This document shows, one piece after another, positions 53,513-61,457 of a stretch of 64,000 nucleotides of DNA. The first letter of the stretch is position 1. Each line of letters opens with the position of its first letter. The DNA comes from Anaerofustis stercorihominis DSM 17244. Its GTDB lineage: Bacteria; Bacillota; Clostridia; Eubacteriales; Anaerofustaceae. A program made the position numbers and the translations under genes. The stretch is from the NCBI RefSeq assembly GCF_000154825.1, contig NZ_DS560017.1, positions 1-64,000 on the forward strand. The letters are read 5' to 3'. The notes beneath the pieces are model-generated. The model was not told where the DNA came from and made no database searches. It was given only the letters and a program-made list of their open reading frames with translations.

Positions 53513-54901
53513 ATGAAAACAGATGTAGTTATAATAGGAGCAGGACCTGCGGGGATTTTTACGGCCCTTGAAATGATAAGAAAGGGAAGTAAAAAGAAGA
53601 TCGTAATGGTTGAAAAAGGCAAGGCTATAGAACAGCGAAAATGCCCTAAGACCGAACTTAAAAAATGCGTGGGATGCAAACCATACTGTCATATCACAAC
53701 GGGATTTTCGGGTGCGGGAGCGTTTAGTGACGGGAAGTTATCACTTAGCTATGAAGTAGGGGGAGATCTACCTTCGCTGATTGGTGAAGATTTGGCTCAG
53801 GAAATGATCGATTATGCGGATAAGATATATCTTGAATTCGGAGCCGATGAACATATAGAAGGTATTAATAAAGGCGAAGAAGTAAAAGACATCAGAAAAA
53901 GGGCAATACAGGCGGGACTCAAGCTTGTTGATTGTCCGATAAGACATCTTGGTACGGAAAAAGCACAGGAAATATATCTTGCAATAGAGAAGTACCTTCA
54001 AAACAACGGAGTTGAAATAATATTCGGATATGAATGTACCAACCTTATTCTTGAGGGCGAAGACTGCAAGGGAGTATATATCAAAAAAGGTGAAAAAGAA
54101 GACGAGATATATGCAGATGATATAATCGTTGCAACGGGAAGAAGAGGTGCGGACTGGCTTGAAAACTTATGTGCTGAGCATGGTATCGCTCATGAACCGG
54201 GTACAGTGGATATCGGAGTCAGAGTAGAGGTAAGGAATGAAATCATGGAAAGCGTGAACAATGCTTTATATGAATCCAAACTTATCGGATATCCAAAACC
54301 TTTTAAAAACAAAGTCCGTACGTTCTGTCAAAATCCGGGAGGGTTTGTAAGTCAGGAAAATTACGACAATGACCTTGCCGTTGTAAACGGACATTCTTAT
54401 AAAGATTTGAAATCGGGAAACACTAATCTTGCCATACTTTGTTCCCTTAATTTTACGGAGCCTTTCAATCAGCCTATAGCTTACGCTCAAAAGGTGGGAG
54501 AGCTTACGAACATGCTGGGAGACGGCAGGATATTGGTACAAAGGTACGGAGATATATTGGACGGAAAGAGGACATGGCAGAAGGAGCTTGTTAGGTCGAA
54601 TGTGAAACCTACTCTTCCCGACGCTGTAGCGGGGGATATAACTTCCGCAATGCCTTATAGGGCGATGATGAATATAATCAATTTCATTCAAGCCGTAGAC
54701 CATGTGGTTCCGGGCTTTGCTTCAATGGAAACACTTTTATATTCTCCCGAGCTTAAATTTTATTCCAACAGAGTTAAAATGGATAATAAATTCAACACCA
54801 ATATAAAAGGACTTCACTGTCTGGGGGATTCCAGCGGATGGACCAGAGGGCTTATGATGGCTTCCGTTATGGGAGTGTTGATGGGCAGAGAATTGGTTTA
54901 G
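53513..54901 (+). CDS. FAD-dependent dehydrogenase, COG2509-like
   Basis: 462 residues; ATG at 53513 is 7 nt after GGAGG, with an adjacent ATG at 53510. The Rossmann FAD site is VVIIGAGPAGIFTALEM. A Cys cluster CPKTELKKCVGCKPYC follows, and GFSGAGAFSDGKLSLS is typical of the family. The GD motif is near the C-terminus (LHCLGDSSGWTRG). The family is widespread in anaerobes and its substrate is unknown. Control by a guanine-type riboswitch suggests a purine link. Confidence 0.85.
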   Translation: MKTDVVIIGAGPAGIFTALEMIRKGSKKKIVMVEKGKAIEQRKCPKTELKKCVGCKPYCHITTGFSGAGAFSDGKLSLSYEVGGDLPSLIGEDLAQEMIDYADKIYLEFGADEHIEGINKGEEVKDIRKRAIQAGLKLVDCPIRHLGTEKAQEIYLAIEKYLQNNGVEIIFGYECTNLILEGEDCKGVYIKKGEKEDEIYADDIIVATGRRGADWLENLCAEHGIAHEPGTVDIGVRVEVRNEIMESVNNALYESKLIGYPKPFKNKVRTFCQNPGGFVSQENYDNDLAVVNGHSYKDLKSGNTNLAILCSLNFTEPFNQPIAYAQKVGELTNMLGDGRILVQRYGDILDGKRTWQKELVRSNVKPTLPDAVAGDITSAMPYRAMMNIINFIQAVDHVVPGFASMETLLYSPELKFYSNRVKMDNKFNTNIKGLHCLGDSSGWTRGLMMASVMGVLMGRELV

Positions 54902-55165
54902 GTTTCGCCCTAAAGGGCGACCATCTTTTTTCCGAAGCCAAAAAAGATGAAAAAAAGTCTTCCGCTGCACGGTGCTAAGAGCTTCGCTAAAAGGGATATT
55001 AAACTTACTGAAGTCATTCACCCGCAAATTACCTAAAAGATTTATTACCTTAGATATAATATAAAACTTTTCAAGGTAATGTGCGGGATATAGGTTATTT
55101 CACAAAATGCTGGCAGTATTCAAAAGAAACCCGCAATTTTGCAAAACGACCGCTGTCCCAGCCCA
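54901..55165 (+). repeat. Dispersed intergenic element, long variant
   Basis: Begins TTTCGCCCTAAAGGGCGACC, then hairpin CATCTTTTTT-CCGAAGCC-AAAAAAGATG. CTTCCGCTGCACGGTGCTAA, AAAAGGGATATTAAACTTAC and a decayed second hairpin (CCCGCAATTTTGC, ACGACCGCTGTCCC) follow. Confidence 0.75.
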
Positions 55166-55260
55166 TAATTCAAATTAAACTTATTTATTAGTAAATAACA
55201 ACTTTAAAAGTTCAAAAATGATATAGCAAATTTTTGTCACTTTTAAACTAGTTAGAATTA

Positions 55261-55289
55261 TTGACAAGAAATAGATTAAAGAATATAAT
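55261..55289 (+). promoter_or_regulatory. Consensus promoter of a small RNA
   Basis: TTGACA, 17-nt spacer, TATAAT, perfect at both boxes. Confidence 0.82.
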
Positions 55290-55295
55290 ATAAAC

Positions 55296-55395
55296 AAAGA
55301 AGGAGCCATAGAGATGAAGGTGGCTTCCTCAAAGTTGTTAGTTTTTGAAACAACTACCCTGAGTTAGCGTTTTGGGTAGTTGTTTTTATTTTCTT
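55296..55395 (+). ncRNA. Candidate antitoxin small RNA
   Basis: About 100 nt from the promoter at 55261 to the terminator AACAACTACCC/GGGTAGTTGTTTTT (55348-55387). It converges on the toxin gene. It includes AAGGAG plus a 17-codon frame at 55314-55367 that may or may not be translated. Confidence 0.5.
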
Positions 55396-55405
55396 AAAAA
55401 TATTT

Positions 55406-55489
55406 TTAAATAAAGAAACTCAAAACAGCGGTTGCTATTTCGAATAGTAGTATGAGTACTTTTATTATCAGTACATAATCTATCTTCAT
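55406..55489 (-). CDS. Small hydrophobic peptide, type I toxin-like, 27 aa
   Basis: MKIDYVLIIKVLILLFEIATA begins a single membrane helix preceded by a short charged head. A GGGGGTGG ribosome site precedes the ATG. A promoter (TTGAAC, 17 nt, TATAAT) lies about 60 nt upstream, giving a leader of about 57 nt. A strong convergent RNA promoter faces it. The layout matches type I toxin-antitoxin modules such as TxpA/RatA or BsrG/SR4. Assignment to a named family is not possible by eye. Confidence 0.55.
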   Translation of the reverse strand: MKIDYVLIIKVLILLFEIATAVLSFFI

Positions 55490-55552
55490 AGCACCACCCC
55501 CTTTATGTAGTAAAGAGGAAACCACCCGCACCTTATTCTACGGCTCGGTATT

Positions 55553-55581
55553 ATTATATACTACTTCGAATATTTGTTCAA
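55553..55581 (-). promoter_or_regulatory. Promoter of the toxin-like mRNA
   Basis: Minus strand TTGAAC (55581-55576), 17 nt, TATAAT (55558-55553). Confidence 0.72.
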
Positions 55582-55621
55582 TATTTATGGTGAAAGTGGT
55601 CACTTTCTGTTCACAATAGTA

Positions 55622-55785
55622 TATAAGGGGCGCTGCCCCTTACACCCCGCTAAATCTTTGCTCGCCCAAAGATTTAGAATAAATGGCTCCACTCAATCGC
55701 CGTGGTGGCTTTTAACTCAACCGGATTTCCTAAAATTTTCTACCCGAAAATTTTGGAACAGTCGCTACCCCTCCACGGTTAATAT
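55622..55785 (+). repeat. Dispersed intergenic element, full copy
   Basis: Contains AAGGGGCGCTGCCCCTTA, ACCCC, hairpin 1 CTAAATCTTTG-CTCGCC-CAAAGATTTAG and CCACTCAATCGCCGTGGTGG. Hairpin 2 is AAAATTTTC-TACCC-GAAAATTTT, then AACAGTCGCTACCCC. Confidence 0.87.
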
Positions 55786-55901
55786 TAAAAGTTATATATT
55801 GTATTAAAAATTAAGAGCTTTTTTAGTTAATAATGATATTAAAGATAAAAGTAAATTACCCGCATTAAAAAATAATAATGAAACTTTAGAATGCAATTTA
55901 T

Positions 55902-55930
55902 TTGACAAAATATATAATATATATTAAACT
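55902..55930 (+). promoter_or_regulatory. Promoter of RHH genes, copy A
   Basis: TTGACA, 17-nt AT-only spacer, TAAACT. Nearly the same 37 bp recurs at 56385-56413. Confidence 0.72.
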
Positions 55931-55992
55931 AAAGATACTTTTTGGAGTACATAAAGTGTATGGTATTTTAATGAATAATTAGGAGTTTATAA

Positions 55993-56160
55993 ATGAGTAA
56001 AAAGATTGGTAGACCAAAGCTTGAAAATCCTAAAGATGTAGAGGTTAAAGTTAGAATAACAACTGATATGAATAATAAGCTTCTTGATTATAGTAAGAAA
56101 AATCATATTACACGTGCTGAAGCTATAAGAAATGCAATTGATGAATTATTAAATAAATAA
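55993..56160 (+). CDS. Ribbon-helix-helix protein 1, 55 aa
   Basis: MSKKIGRPKLENPKDVEVKV starts the protein. The strand VEVKVRITTDM and helices NNKLLDYSKKNHITRAEAIR form an RHH fold. It is one of three tandem paralogues with the same KKxGRPK leader. Probably a DNA-binding autorepressor. AGGAG precedes the ATG. Confidence 0.72.
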   Translation: MSKKIGRPKLENPKDVEVKVRITTDMNNKLLDYSKKNHITRAEAIRNAIDELLNK

Positions 56161-56186
56161 TTAATATTTGGATATGGAGATGAATA

Positions 56187-56351
56187 ATGAGTAAAAAGAT
56201 GGGTAGACCCAAAGTAGATAATCCCAAAAATGTAGGGCTTAGAGTAAGGGTTACAGAGGAAATGAATAAGCAAATTATTGAATATAGCAAAGAAAATAAT
56301 ATAACATGCGGTGAAGTTGTAAGAATAGCCGTTACTGAATTTTTTAAATAA
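56187..56351 (+). CDS. Ribbon-helix-helix protein 2, 54 aa
   Basis: MSKKMGRPKVDNPKNVGLRV with VRVTEEMNKQ and a helical end (EVVRIAVTEFF). About half identical to protein 1. It follows 26 nt later in the same transcript. Confidence 0.72.
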   Translation: MSKKMGRPKVDNPKNVGLRVRVTEEMNKQIIEYSKENNITCGEVVRIAVTEFFK

Positions 56352-56384
56352 ATAAAATAAAAACTTCTATATAGTTTGATTTAT

Positions 56385-56413
56385 TTGACAAAGTTTATTA
56401 TATATATTAAACT
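56385..56413 (+). promoter_or_regulatory. Promoter of RHH gene 3, copy B
   Basis: TTGACA, 17 nt, TAAACT. The context from TTTATTTGACAAA to TATATATTAAACTAA matches copy A, which points to duplication of gene plus promoter. Confidence 0.72.
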
Positions 56414-56462
56414 AAGTGTAATTTATGGAAACCACATTATAAATATTAATTAAGGAAACATT

Positions 56463-56633
56463 ATGGGTAAAAAAATGGGAAGACCTAAAAGTAATAATCC
56501 TCTGGATATTGATATAAAAGTAAGAATAAATCAGAGTACAAACGATAAAATTTTAAGAATATGTGAAAAAAAACAAATTACAAGAGCAGAGTTTATTAGA
56601 AATGCTATTAAGGAATATTTAAATATTAATTAA
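56463..56633 (+). CDS. Ribbon-helix-helix protein 3, 56 aa
   Basis: MGKKMGRPKSNNPLDIDIKV, strand IDIKVRINQST, helices NDKILRICEKKQITRAEFIR. Third paralogue, with its own promoter and a terminator right after. Confidence 0.72.
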   Translation: MGKKMGRPKSNNPLDIDIKVRINQSTNDKILRICEKKQITRAEFIRNAIKEYLNIN

Positions 56634-56655
56634 CACTCATTTTGAGTGTTTTTTT
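56631..56655 (+). terminator. Terminator
   Basis: AACACTC-ATTTT-GAGTGTT and seven Ts, beginning within the stop codon. Confidence 0.8.
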
Positions 56656-56664
56656 ATTTTTCTC

Positions 56665-56710
56665 TTGACTTGTTGAGTTCCAACTACTATAATTAATTTA
56701 TGGAACTCAA
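56665..56710 (+). promoter_or_regulatory. Promoter and palindromic operator of RHH gene 4
   Basis: TTGACT, 17 nt, TATAAT (56688-56693). TTGAGTTCC (56673-56681) and GGAACTCAA (56702-56710) form 9-bp inverted arms on either side of the -10. Confidence 0.8.
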
Positions 56711-56733
56711 ATATTAAATCAGGAGGAAAAATC

Positions 56734-56901
56734 ATGAATAAGAAAGAAAGTGACAATGTAATAAGGTTCAGGCTGGATTTGAAAACATATTTGTCGGTAT
56801 TGAAATACTGTAAGAAAAAGAAAATATGTTTTAAAGATTTTGTAAGTTTTGCCATAGATGAATTCACCGGGGATAAAAAAACGGGGAAGGCGGTGCAGTG
56901 A
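56734..56901 (+). CDS. Ribbon-helix-helix-like protein 4, 55 aa
   Basis: AGGAGG site. MNKKESDNVIRFRLDLKTYL, then KYCKKKKICFKDFVSFAIDE. It has an RHH-like pattern but no GRPK leader. It is coupled to the next gene with a one-base gap, repeating the RHH plus DUF6809-like order seen at 46382-46851. Confidence 0.65.
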   Translation: MNKKESDNVIRFRLDLKTYLSVLKYCKKKKICFKDFVSFAIDEFTGDKKTGKAVQ

Positions 56902-56902
56902 T

Positions 56903-57172
56903 ATGAAAGATAGTATCTTAAACGAAATATACTACGGTGATTTTGAGCCCATAGAACAGTTTGCTTATTCTTTGGATGAATATAAGAAAATGTATTATGA
57001 AGTATGCGAAAAGGAAAATGATATCAGATACAGACTTCCAAAGGAACTTGAAAAGGATTATGTGAATTTAATGAATAAGATATTTTTATTGGAACCCCTT
57101 GCAGTTAAAGACGCATTTATTATGGGATTTAAGGCGGGGGCTAGGATCATGGTCGAGGTTTTTGAAGAGTAA
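56903..57172 (+). CDS. DUF6809-like small helical protein
   Basis: 89 residues from the ATG at 56903. MKDSILNEIYYGDFEPIEQF at the start and AFIMGFKAGARIMVEVFEE at the end match the family of the protein at 46382-46693. Function unknown. The conserved pairing with RHH genes suggests a two-gene accessory module. Confidence 0.7.
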   Translation: MKDSILNEIYYGDFEPIEQFAYSLDEYKKMYYEVCEKENDIRYRLPKELEKDYVNLMNKIFLLEPLAVKDAFIMGFKAGARIMVEVFEE

Positions 57173-57177
57173 ATAAT

Positions 57178-57430
57178 AGGGGTGCTGTCTCTTACACCCA
57201 GCTAAATCGCCCAAAGATTTAGAATAAAAGGCTCCACTAAATCGATGTGGTGGCTTTTATGGCGGTCGGATTTGACTATTCACTGTTCGTCAGAACAGAT
57301 AAATTTAACAAAAGTTAAATTTATGCAAGCTTACACTTGATGAATAACACGAGCAAATTGCCGAAGGAATATTTGCGAGTTATTTTTTTATCTCTCCCCG
57401 AGATTTTTAAAACGACCGCTGCCCAAACTT
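57178..57430 (+). repeat. Dispersed intergenic element with internal insertion
   Basis: Starts AGGGGTGCTGTCTCTTACAC, with a collapsed hairpin 1 (CTAAATC-GCCCAAA-GATTTAG) and CCACTAAATCGATGTGGTGG. Hairpin 2 is opened by about 130 extra bases before CCCCGAGATTTTT and ACGACCGCTGCCC. Confidence 0.75.
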
Positions 57431-57439
57431 CATTATCGA

Positions 57440-57660
57440 GACGAGTTTTCCCTTTAAATCTTTTTTGATATAAGCTTGGAAGGGATATTAAATTTACTTA
57501 AGTCATTCAATCGCAGGTTATCTAAAAGAGTCATATATTTCTCATATGAAATAGTAACTTTAAATTATAAGGATAGAAAATAAGATAAGTTCAAAGAAGG
57601 ATATTAAACTTATAACAGTACATCACACGCAAATCACTTAAAAGAATTATTTATCTAATG
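57440..57660 (+). repeat. Tandem remnants of the element's GGATATTAAACTTA block
   Basis: AAGGGATATTAAATTTACTT (from 57480) and GGATATTAAACTTATAACAG (from 57600), each followed by a TCA-x-CGCA..TAAAAGA-like segment. The same block is seen near 54995 and, inverted, near 39475. The remaining 57661-57987 is AT-rich without a gene. Confidence 0.6.
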
Positions 57661-57987
57661 ACCAAGCATAACTTATAACGATAAGTAAGGAGTATTTAAA
57701 AGAGATGTTAACTTATAAGAAAATTATATCATTTAATGATGAAATCACTCCTAATATTTTCACAATGGAAAATAATGTAATAAACATAATGATTTTTAAA
57801 TAGATAATAAAATATCTATTTAATGAGCAAAAGTATCAAAAAACCACGAATAAACGTGTATACAGTAACGTGCAAATGTTTTCATTTAAGTTTGCCTTGA
57901 AAAGATAGTAATTATGTTTATAATAAATATTAGGAAATACATAATGATGTATTTAAAATATGTTTTTATATAAGGAGATAAGATAAA

Positions 57988-59031
57988 ATGGAAGCAGTTG
58001 TATTCAGAGGTCCCGAAGATTTCGGGCTTGAAGAAGTAGAAACACCTAAGTGCCCTAAGGGAGGAGTTCTTATAAAAGTAGATGCCGTAGGACTTTGCGG
58101 TTCTGACGTAAGGACATTCTCATCAGGTCACTTTGCAGTTACACCACCATATATATTAGGTCATGAAGCCGCAGGCGAAATAGTTGAAAGTAATAATGAA
58201 AAATATCCTAAGGGCGAAAAAATCGTTATAAATCCGCTTGTTGGACTTTGCGGAGAATGTTATTACTGTACACATGATTTAAAGAACCACTGTGAAAACA
58301 AGATAACTTTAGGAACAAACTTACCGGGAGGTTATGCTCAGTACACAGCACTTCCCGAAGACTGCTGTACGGACGATACTATAGTAAAAGTTCCCGATGA
58401 TTTCGATCTTGATTTGATCCCGTTGGCTGAAACGACATCAAGCGTTTATTCAGTTCAGGAATTCGCGAGAGTCAAAGAAGGCGACGATGTAGTTATAATG
58501 GGTGCAGGTCCTTTAGGTAATTTACATAGTGCCATTGCAAAAGCAAGAGGAGCAAGAAAAGTCATTATTTCAGAACCAAGCGAATCAAGACTTGAAATGG
58601 CTCATAGATTTGAATCTACAGATGTATTCAATAATCCTAAAGAAGAACCTCTTGAAAAATGTGTTGAGAGAGAAACTAACGGTTACGGAGCAGACGTTGT
58701 AATAGTTGCATGTCCGGTAGGTGCCGCTCAGGAACAGGCTACACATCTTGTTAAACCAAGAGGAACTGTAGTACTATTCGGTGGTCTTCCAAAGGATAAC
58801 TGTCATGTATCCTTTGACTCTAACTTGATTCATTATAAAGAATTGAACGTAGTTGGCGGATTTGCTTATGCACCTGATGTATTTGCCAAAGCTGTCGAAT
58901 TGATCGTTGAAAAGAAAATCGATGCAACAAAATTCGTTACACACATCATGCCTTTAAAAGATATAAAAGAAGGTATCAAGGCTATCAAGACAGGGGAAGC
59001 TATCAAAGTCGTACTTAAGCCTTGGGAATAA
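57988..59031 (+). CDS. Zinc-dependent medium-chain alcohol/polyol dehydrogenase, copy 2
   Basis: 347 residues, the same length as the copy at 29743 and about three quarters identical. All zinc ligands are kept (GLCGSD, LGHE, LCGECYYCTHDLKNHC) and the Rossmann site is VVIMGAGPLGNLHSA. Differences cluster around residues 45-120 and in the cofactor lobe. The promoter region does not share the TGTGACATTTG site of copy 1, so the two are probably regulated differently. AAGGAGA precedes the ATG. Confidence 0.88.
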   Translation: MEAVVFRGPEDFGLEEVETPKCPKGGVLIKVDAVGLCGSDVRTFSSGHFAVTPPYILGHEAAGEIVESNNEKYPKGEKIVINPLVGLCGECYYCTHDLKNHCENKITLGTNLPGGYAQYTALPEDCCTDDTIVKVPDDFDLDLIPLAETTSSVYSVQEFARVKEGDDVVIMGAGPLGNLHSAIAKARGARKVIISEPSESRLEMAHRFESTDVFNNPKEEPLEKCVERETNGYGADVVIVACPVGAAQEQATHLVKPRGTVVLFGGLPKDNCHVSFDSNLIHYKELNVVGGFAYAPDVFAKAVELIVEKKIDATKFVTHIMPLKDIKEGIKAIKTGEAIKVVLKPWE

Positions 59032-59039
59032 AATAAAAG

Positions 59040-59172
59040 GTACTTTGTCCCTAAATCTTTGCTCATCCAAAGATTTGGAATAAGGGGTGTCAATAAGCCG
59101 ATTCGGCTAAAGTAGAAGACTTTTTTCATCTTTTTGGTTTCGTAAAAAAGATAGGCGTCTTTTAGGGCGAAA
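59040..59172 (-). repeat. Rearranged dispersed element
   Basis: Reverse strand: TTTCGCCCTAAAAGACG, hairpin ATCTTTTTTACGAAACCAAAAAGAT, GTCTTCTACTTTAGCC, then ACACCCC and CCAAATCTTTGGATGAGCAA, an incomplete stem. It mixes parts of the two subtypes. Confidence 0.6.
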
Positions 59173-59222
59173 TTATAATTTATTTAATAAGGGTAGTCGG
59201 TAATAAAATATTACCGAGATTA

Positions 59223-59270
59223 AAGAAAAGAAGAACAGCCTTGCTAAGGGGGCTGTTTTTCTTTTCTTTG
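59223..59270 (+). terminator. Terminator
   Basis: AACAGCC and GGCTGTT, extended by AGAAAAG/CTTTTCT arms, T-rich. Confidence 0.75.
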
Positions 59271-59406
59271 GAGTATAAATGTAGATATAGATAGATAAAA
59301 ATAACATGGAAGTTATTAAATATAACAATTTCTGTATTATTTTATTTTACTTTCTATCGCATGAAGTAGTATAATATTATATATAAATTGATTAGGGGAA
59401 ATAAAA

Positions 59407-61326
59407 ATGAAAAAAAGATTTGTTGCGAGTTTTATGTCAGTGTTTATTTTATTTAGCATAATAACTCCTTTTTCTGTATTTGCGTCTGAAAAGACTAATA
59501 ATACACAACTTAAAAAATCTGTACAGTCAAAAGATGAATTGAAAAGAAATGGCAATTCTGTAAAAAAAGTGATGGCTTCAGTAATGTATGGAGATTTTGA
59601 GTATGATAAGGATAGTAGTTGTATAGTTAAATATAATGGAAATGATACAAATGTTACAATTCCAAGTATGATTGAAGGGCAAAGTATAACAAAAATAGGC
59701 ATGGATGCCTTTAGTAACAATAAGAAAATCAGAAAAGTAAAACTTCCAGATACTATTAAAAATATTGAGCCTTATGCCTTTAAAAATTGTACTATGTTAT
59801 CGGATATTAATTTTCCAAGTGGATTGTTAATGATAGATTGTGGTGCTTTCGATTCTTGTTCTTCTCTTACTTCCATTACTCTTCCGGATACAATTGAGAA
59901 TATAAATTATGCATTTTTAAATTGTTATAGTCTTGTTAGTGTAAAATTACCGGTTAAGGTTTCTAATAAATTTAATATGGACAGTGCGTTTTATGGCTGC
60001 AGCAGCTTAAAAAGCGTAAATATACCCGAAGGTACTACCTCGTTATATAGTACTTTTTCAGATTGTAAAAGATTAAAAAATTTAAAAATACCTAGTACGG
60101 TTACAGATTTAAGCCAAGCTTTTAGTGGGTGTGAATCATTAACAAGTATGACAATACCATCTTCTGTAACAGATACAAAAATAGCCTTTAACGGTTGTAA
60201 AAAACTATCTAATGTATATATTGAAAAAGGAGTACAGTTTATTGATGAAAACTGCTTTAATGGTACATATGCATTAAAAAATATCAATATTCCCGACAGT
60301 GTGATATTAATAGGTAAAAATGCATTTTCTTATTCCGGATTGACATCGGTAAATATCCCTAATTCTGTGGAACGTATCGGATATCAAGCTTTTGCTGATT
60401 GCTATTATTTAAATTCAGTAACTATTCCTTCGTCAGTTGAATATATTGATGAAGAAGCATTTTTATCTTGCAGCAAGTTGACCGGAGTTAATATAAAAAA
60501 TCAAGTAGTAAGTGATACTTCAAATACGAAATCAGTAAAATCAACGAAAGTAAAAGGACTTCCTATGATTTCAAAAAAGATGTTCGGTGCTTGCGGTAAC
60601 TTAAAGAATATAAAAATTCCTTCTTCTGTAAAAAGCATAAATGCAAGTGCGTTTAGCAGCTGCAGGAATTTGCAGTCTATAGAAATACCTGCGAGCGTTA
60701 CATCAATAAGTTCAAATGCTTTTTATAAATGCCCTAATGTTGTTATTTGTGGTAAAAAAGGGTCTTATGCTCAAACCTTTGCTAAAAATAATAAAATACC
60801 TTTTGTTACAGTGAAGATTACAAAAGTAAAAACGAATAAAACATCATTAAAGCTTGGCATAGGCAGTACTTATATGTTGAAGACAAGCGTATCGCCTTCG
60901 AATGCAAGTTATAAATCTGTATCGTATGATTCTTCCGTTATATACGTGGCTAGTGTATCTTCGAAAGGAACAATAAAAGCTAAAGATATAGGCAAAGCCT
61001 ATATTTATGCGAGGGCAAAAGACGGAAGCGGTAAGTATGCTAGGGTTACAGTAACTGTCGTACCGAAGAAAGTTTCAAAATTAAAGCTAAAGAGCAGAAA
61101 GAAAAAAGCGACGATAAACATATCCAAGACATTCGGAGCGAGAAAGTTTGAAATATATCGTTCTACCAAGAAAAACAAAGGATTTAAGAAGATAAAGACT
61201 ACATCGTCCAGAAAATATGTAAATAAGAAGCTTAAATCAAAAAAGACCTATTACTATAAAGTAAGAGCCGTTAACGGAAAATATAAAGGAAGTTTTTCTA
61301 AGGTTTATAAAGTAAAAGTTAAATAA
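59407..61326 (+). CDS. Secreted BspA-type leucine-rich-repeat protein with Ig-like and Fn3-like modules
   Basis: 639 residues. Signal peptide (SVFILFSIITPFSVFA), then about 14 LRR_5 repeats of about 23 residues (residues about 60-465; for example LKSVNIPEGTTSLYSTFSDC, LTSVNIPNSVERIGYQAFAD). A Big2-like domain (about 475-560) and a Lys-rich Fn3-like module (about 560-639, KTYYYKVRAVNGKYKGSFSK) follow. The last two resemble the C-terminus of the B12-linked protein at 6175. BspA-like proteins bind host or bacterial surface ligands. Confidence 0.87.
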   Translation: MKKRFVASFMSVFILFSIITPFSVFASEKTNNTQLKKSVQSKDELKRNGNSVKKVMASVMYGDFEYDKDSSCIVKYNGNDTNVTIPSMIEGQSITKIGMDAFSNNKKIRKVKLPDTIKNIEPYAFKNCTMLSDINFPSGLLMIDCGAFDSCSSLTSITLPDTIENINYAFLNCYSLVSVKLPVKVSNKFNMDSAFYGCSSLKSVNIPEGTTSLYSTFSDCKRLKNLKIPSTVTDLSQAFSGCESLTSMTIPSSVTDTKIAFNGCKKLSNVYIEKGVQFIDENCFNGTYALKNINIPDSVILIGKNAFSYSGLTSVNIPNSVERIGYQAFADCYYLNSVTIPSSVEYIDEEAFLSCSKLTGVNIKNQVVSDTSNTKSVKSTKVKGLPMISKKMFGACGNLKNIKIPSSVKSINASAFSSCRNLQSIEIPASVTSISSNAFYKCPNVVICGKKGSYAQTFAKNNKIPFVTVKITKVKTNKTSLKLGIGSTYMLKTSVSPSNASYKSVSYDSSVIYVASVSSKGTIKAKDIGKAYIYARAKDGSGKYARVTVTVVPKKVSKLKLKSRKKKATINISKTFGARKFEIYRSTKKNKGFKKIKTTSSRKYVNKKLKSKKTYYYKVRAVNGKYKGSFSKVYKVKVK

Positions 61327-61327
61327 T

Positions 61328-61358
61328 AAAAAAGGACCGCTAAAACGGTCCTTTTTAT
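61328..61358 (+). terminator. Terminator
   Basis: AAAAGGACCG-CTAAAA-CGGTCCTTTT plus T. Confidence 0.88.
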
Positions 61359-61457
61359 TTTATGTTATAAATTATTATAAAGGATTTATAATATATCCTA
61401 AAAATTTTGTCGAATTTTGTATACTTTTATATTATTTTATATTATAATATATTTGTA

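Noticed and set aside
55314-55367. Seventeen-codon gene in the small RNA
   Set aside because: The ribosome site is good, but the frame runs into the terminator stem and the peptide has no recognisable feature; left as part of the RNA.
39261-59172. Insertion sequences behind the repeated blocks
   Set aside because: No copy encodes a transposase fragment, and no terminal inverted repeat with target duplication could be fixed by eye. They are kept as an unclassified repeat family.
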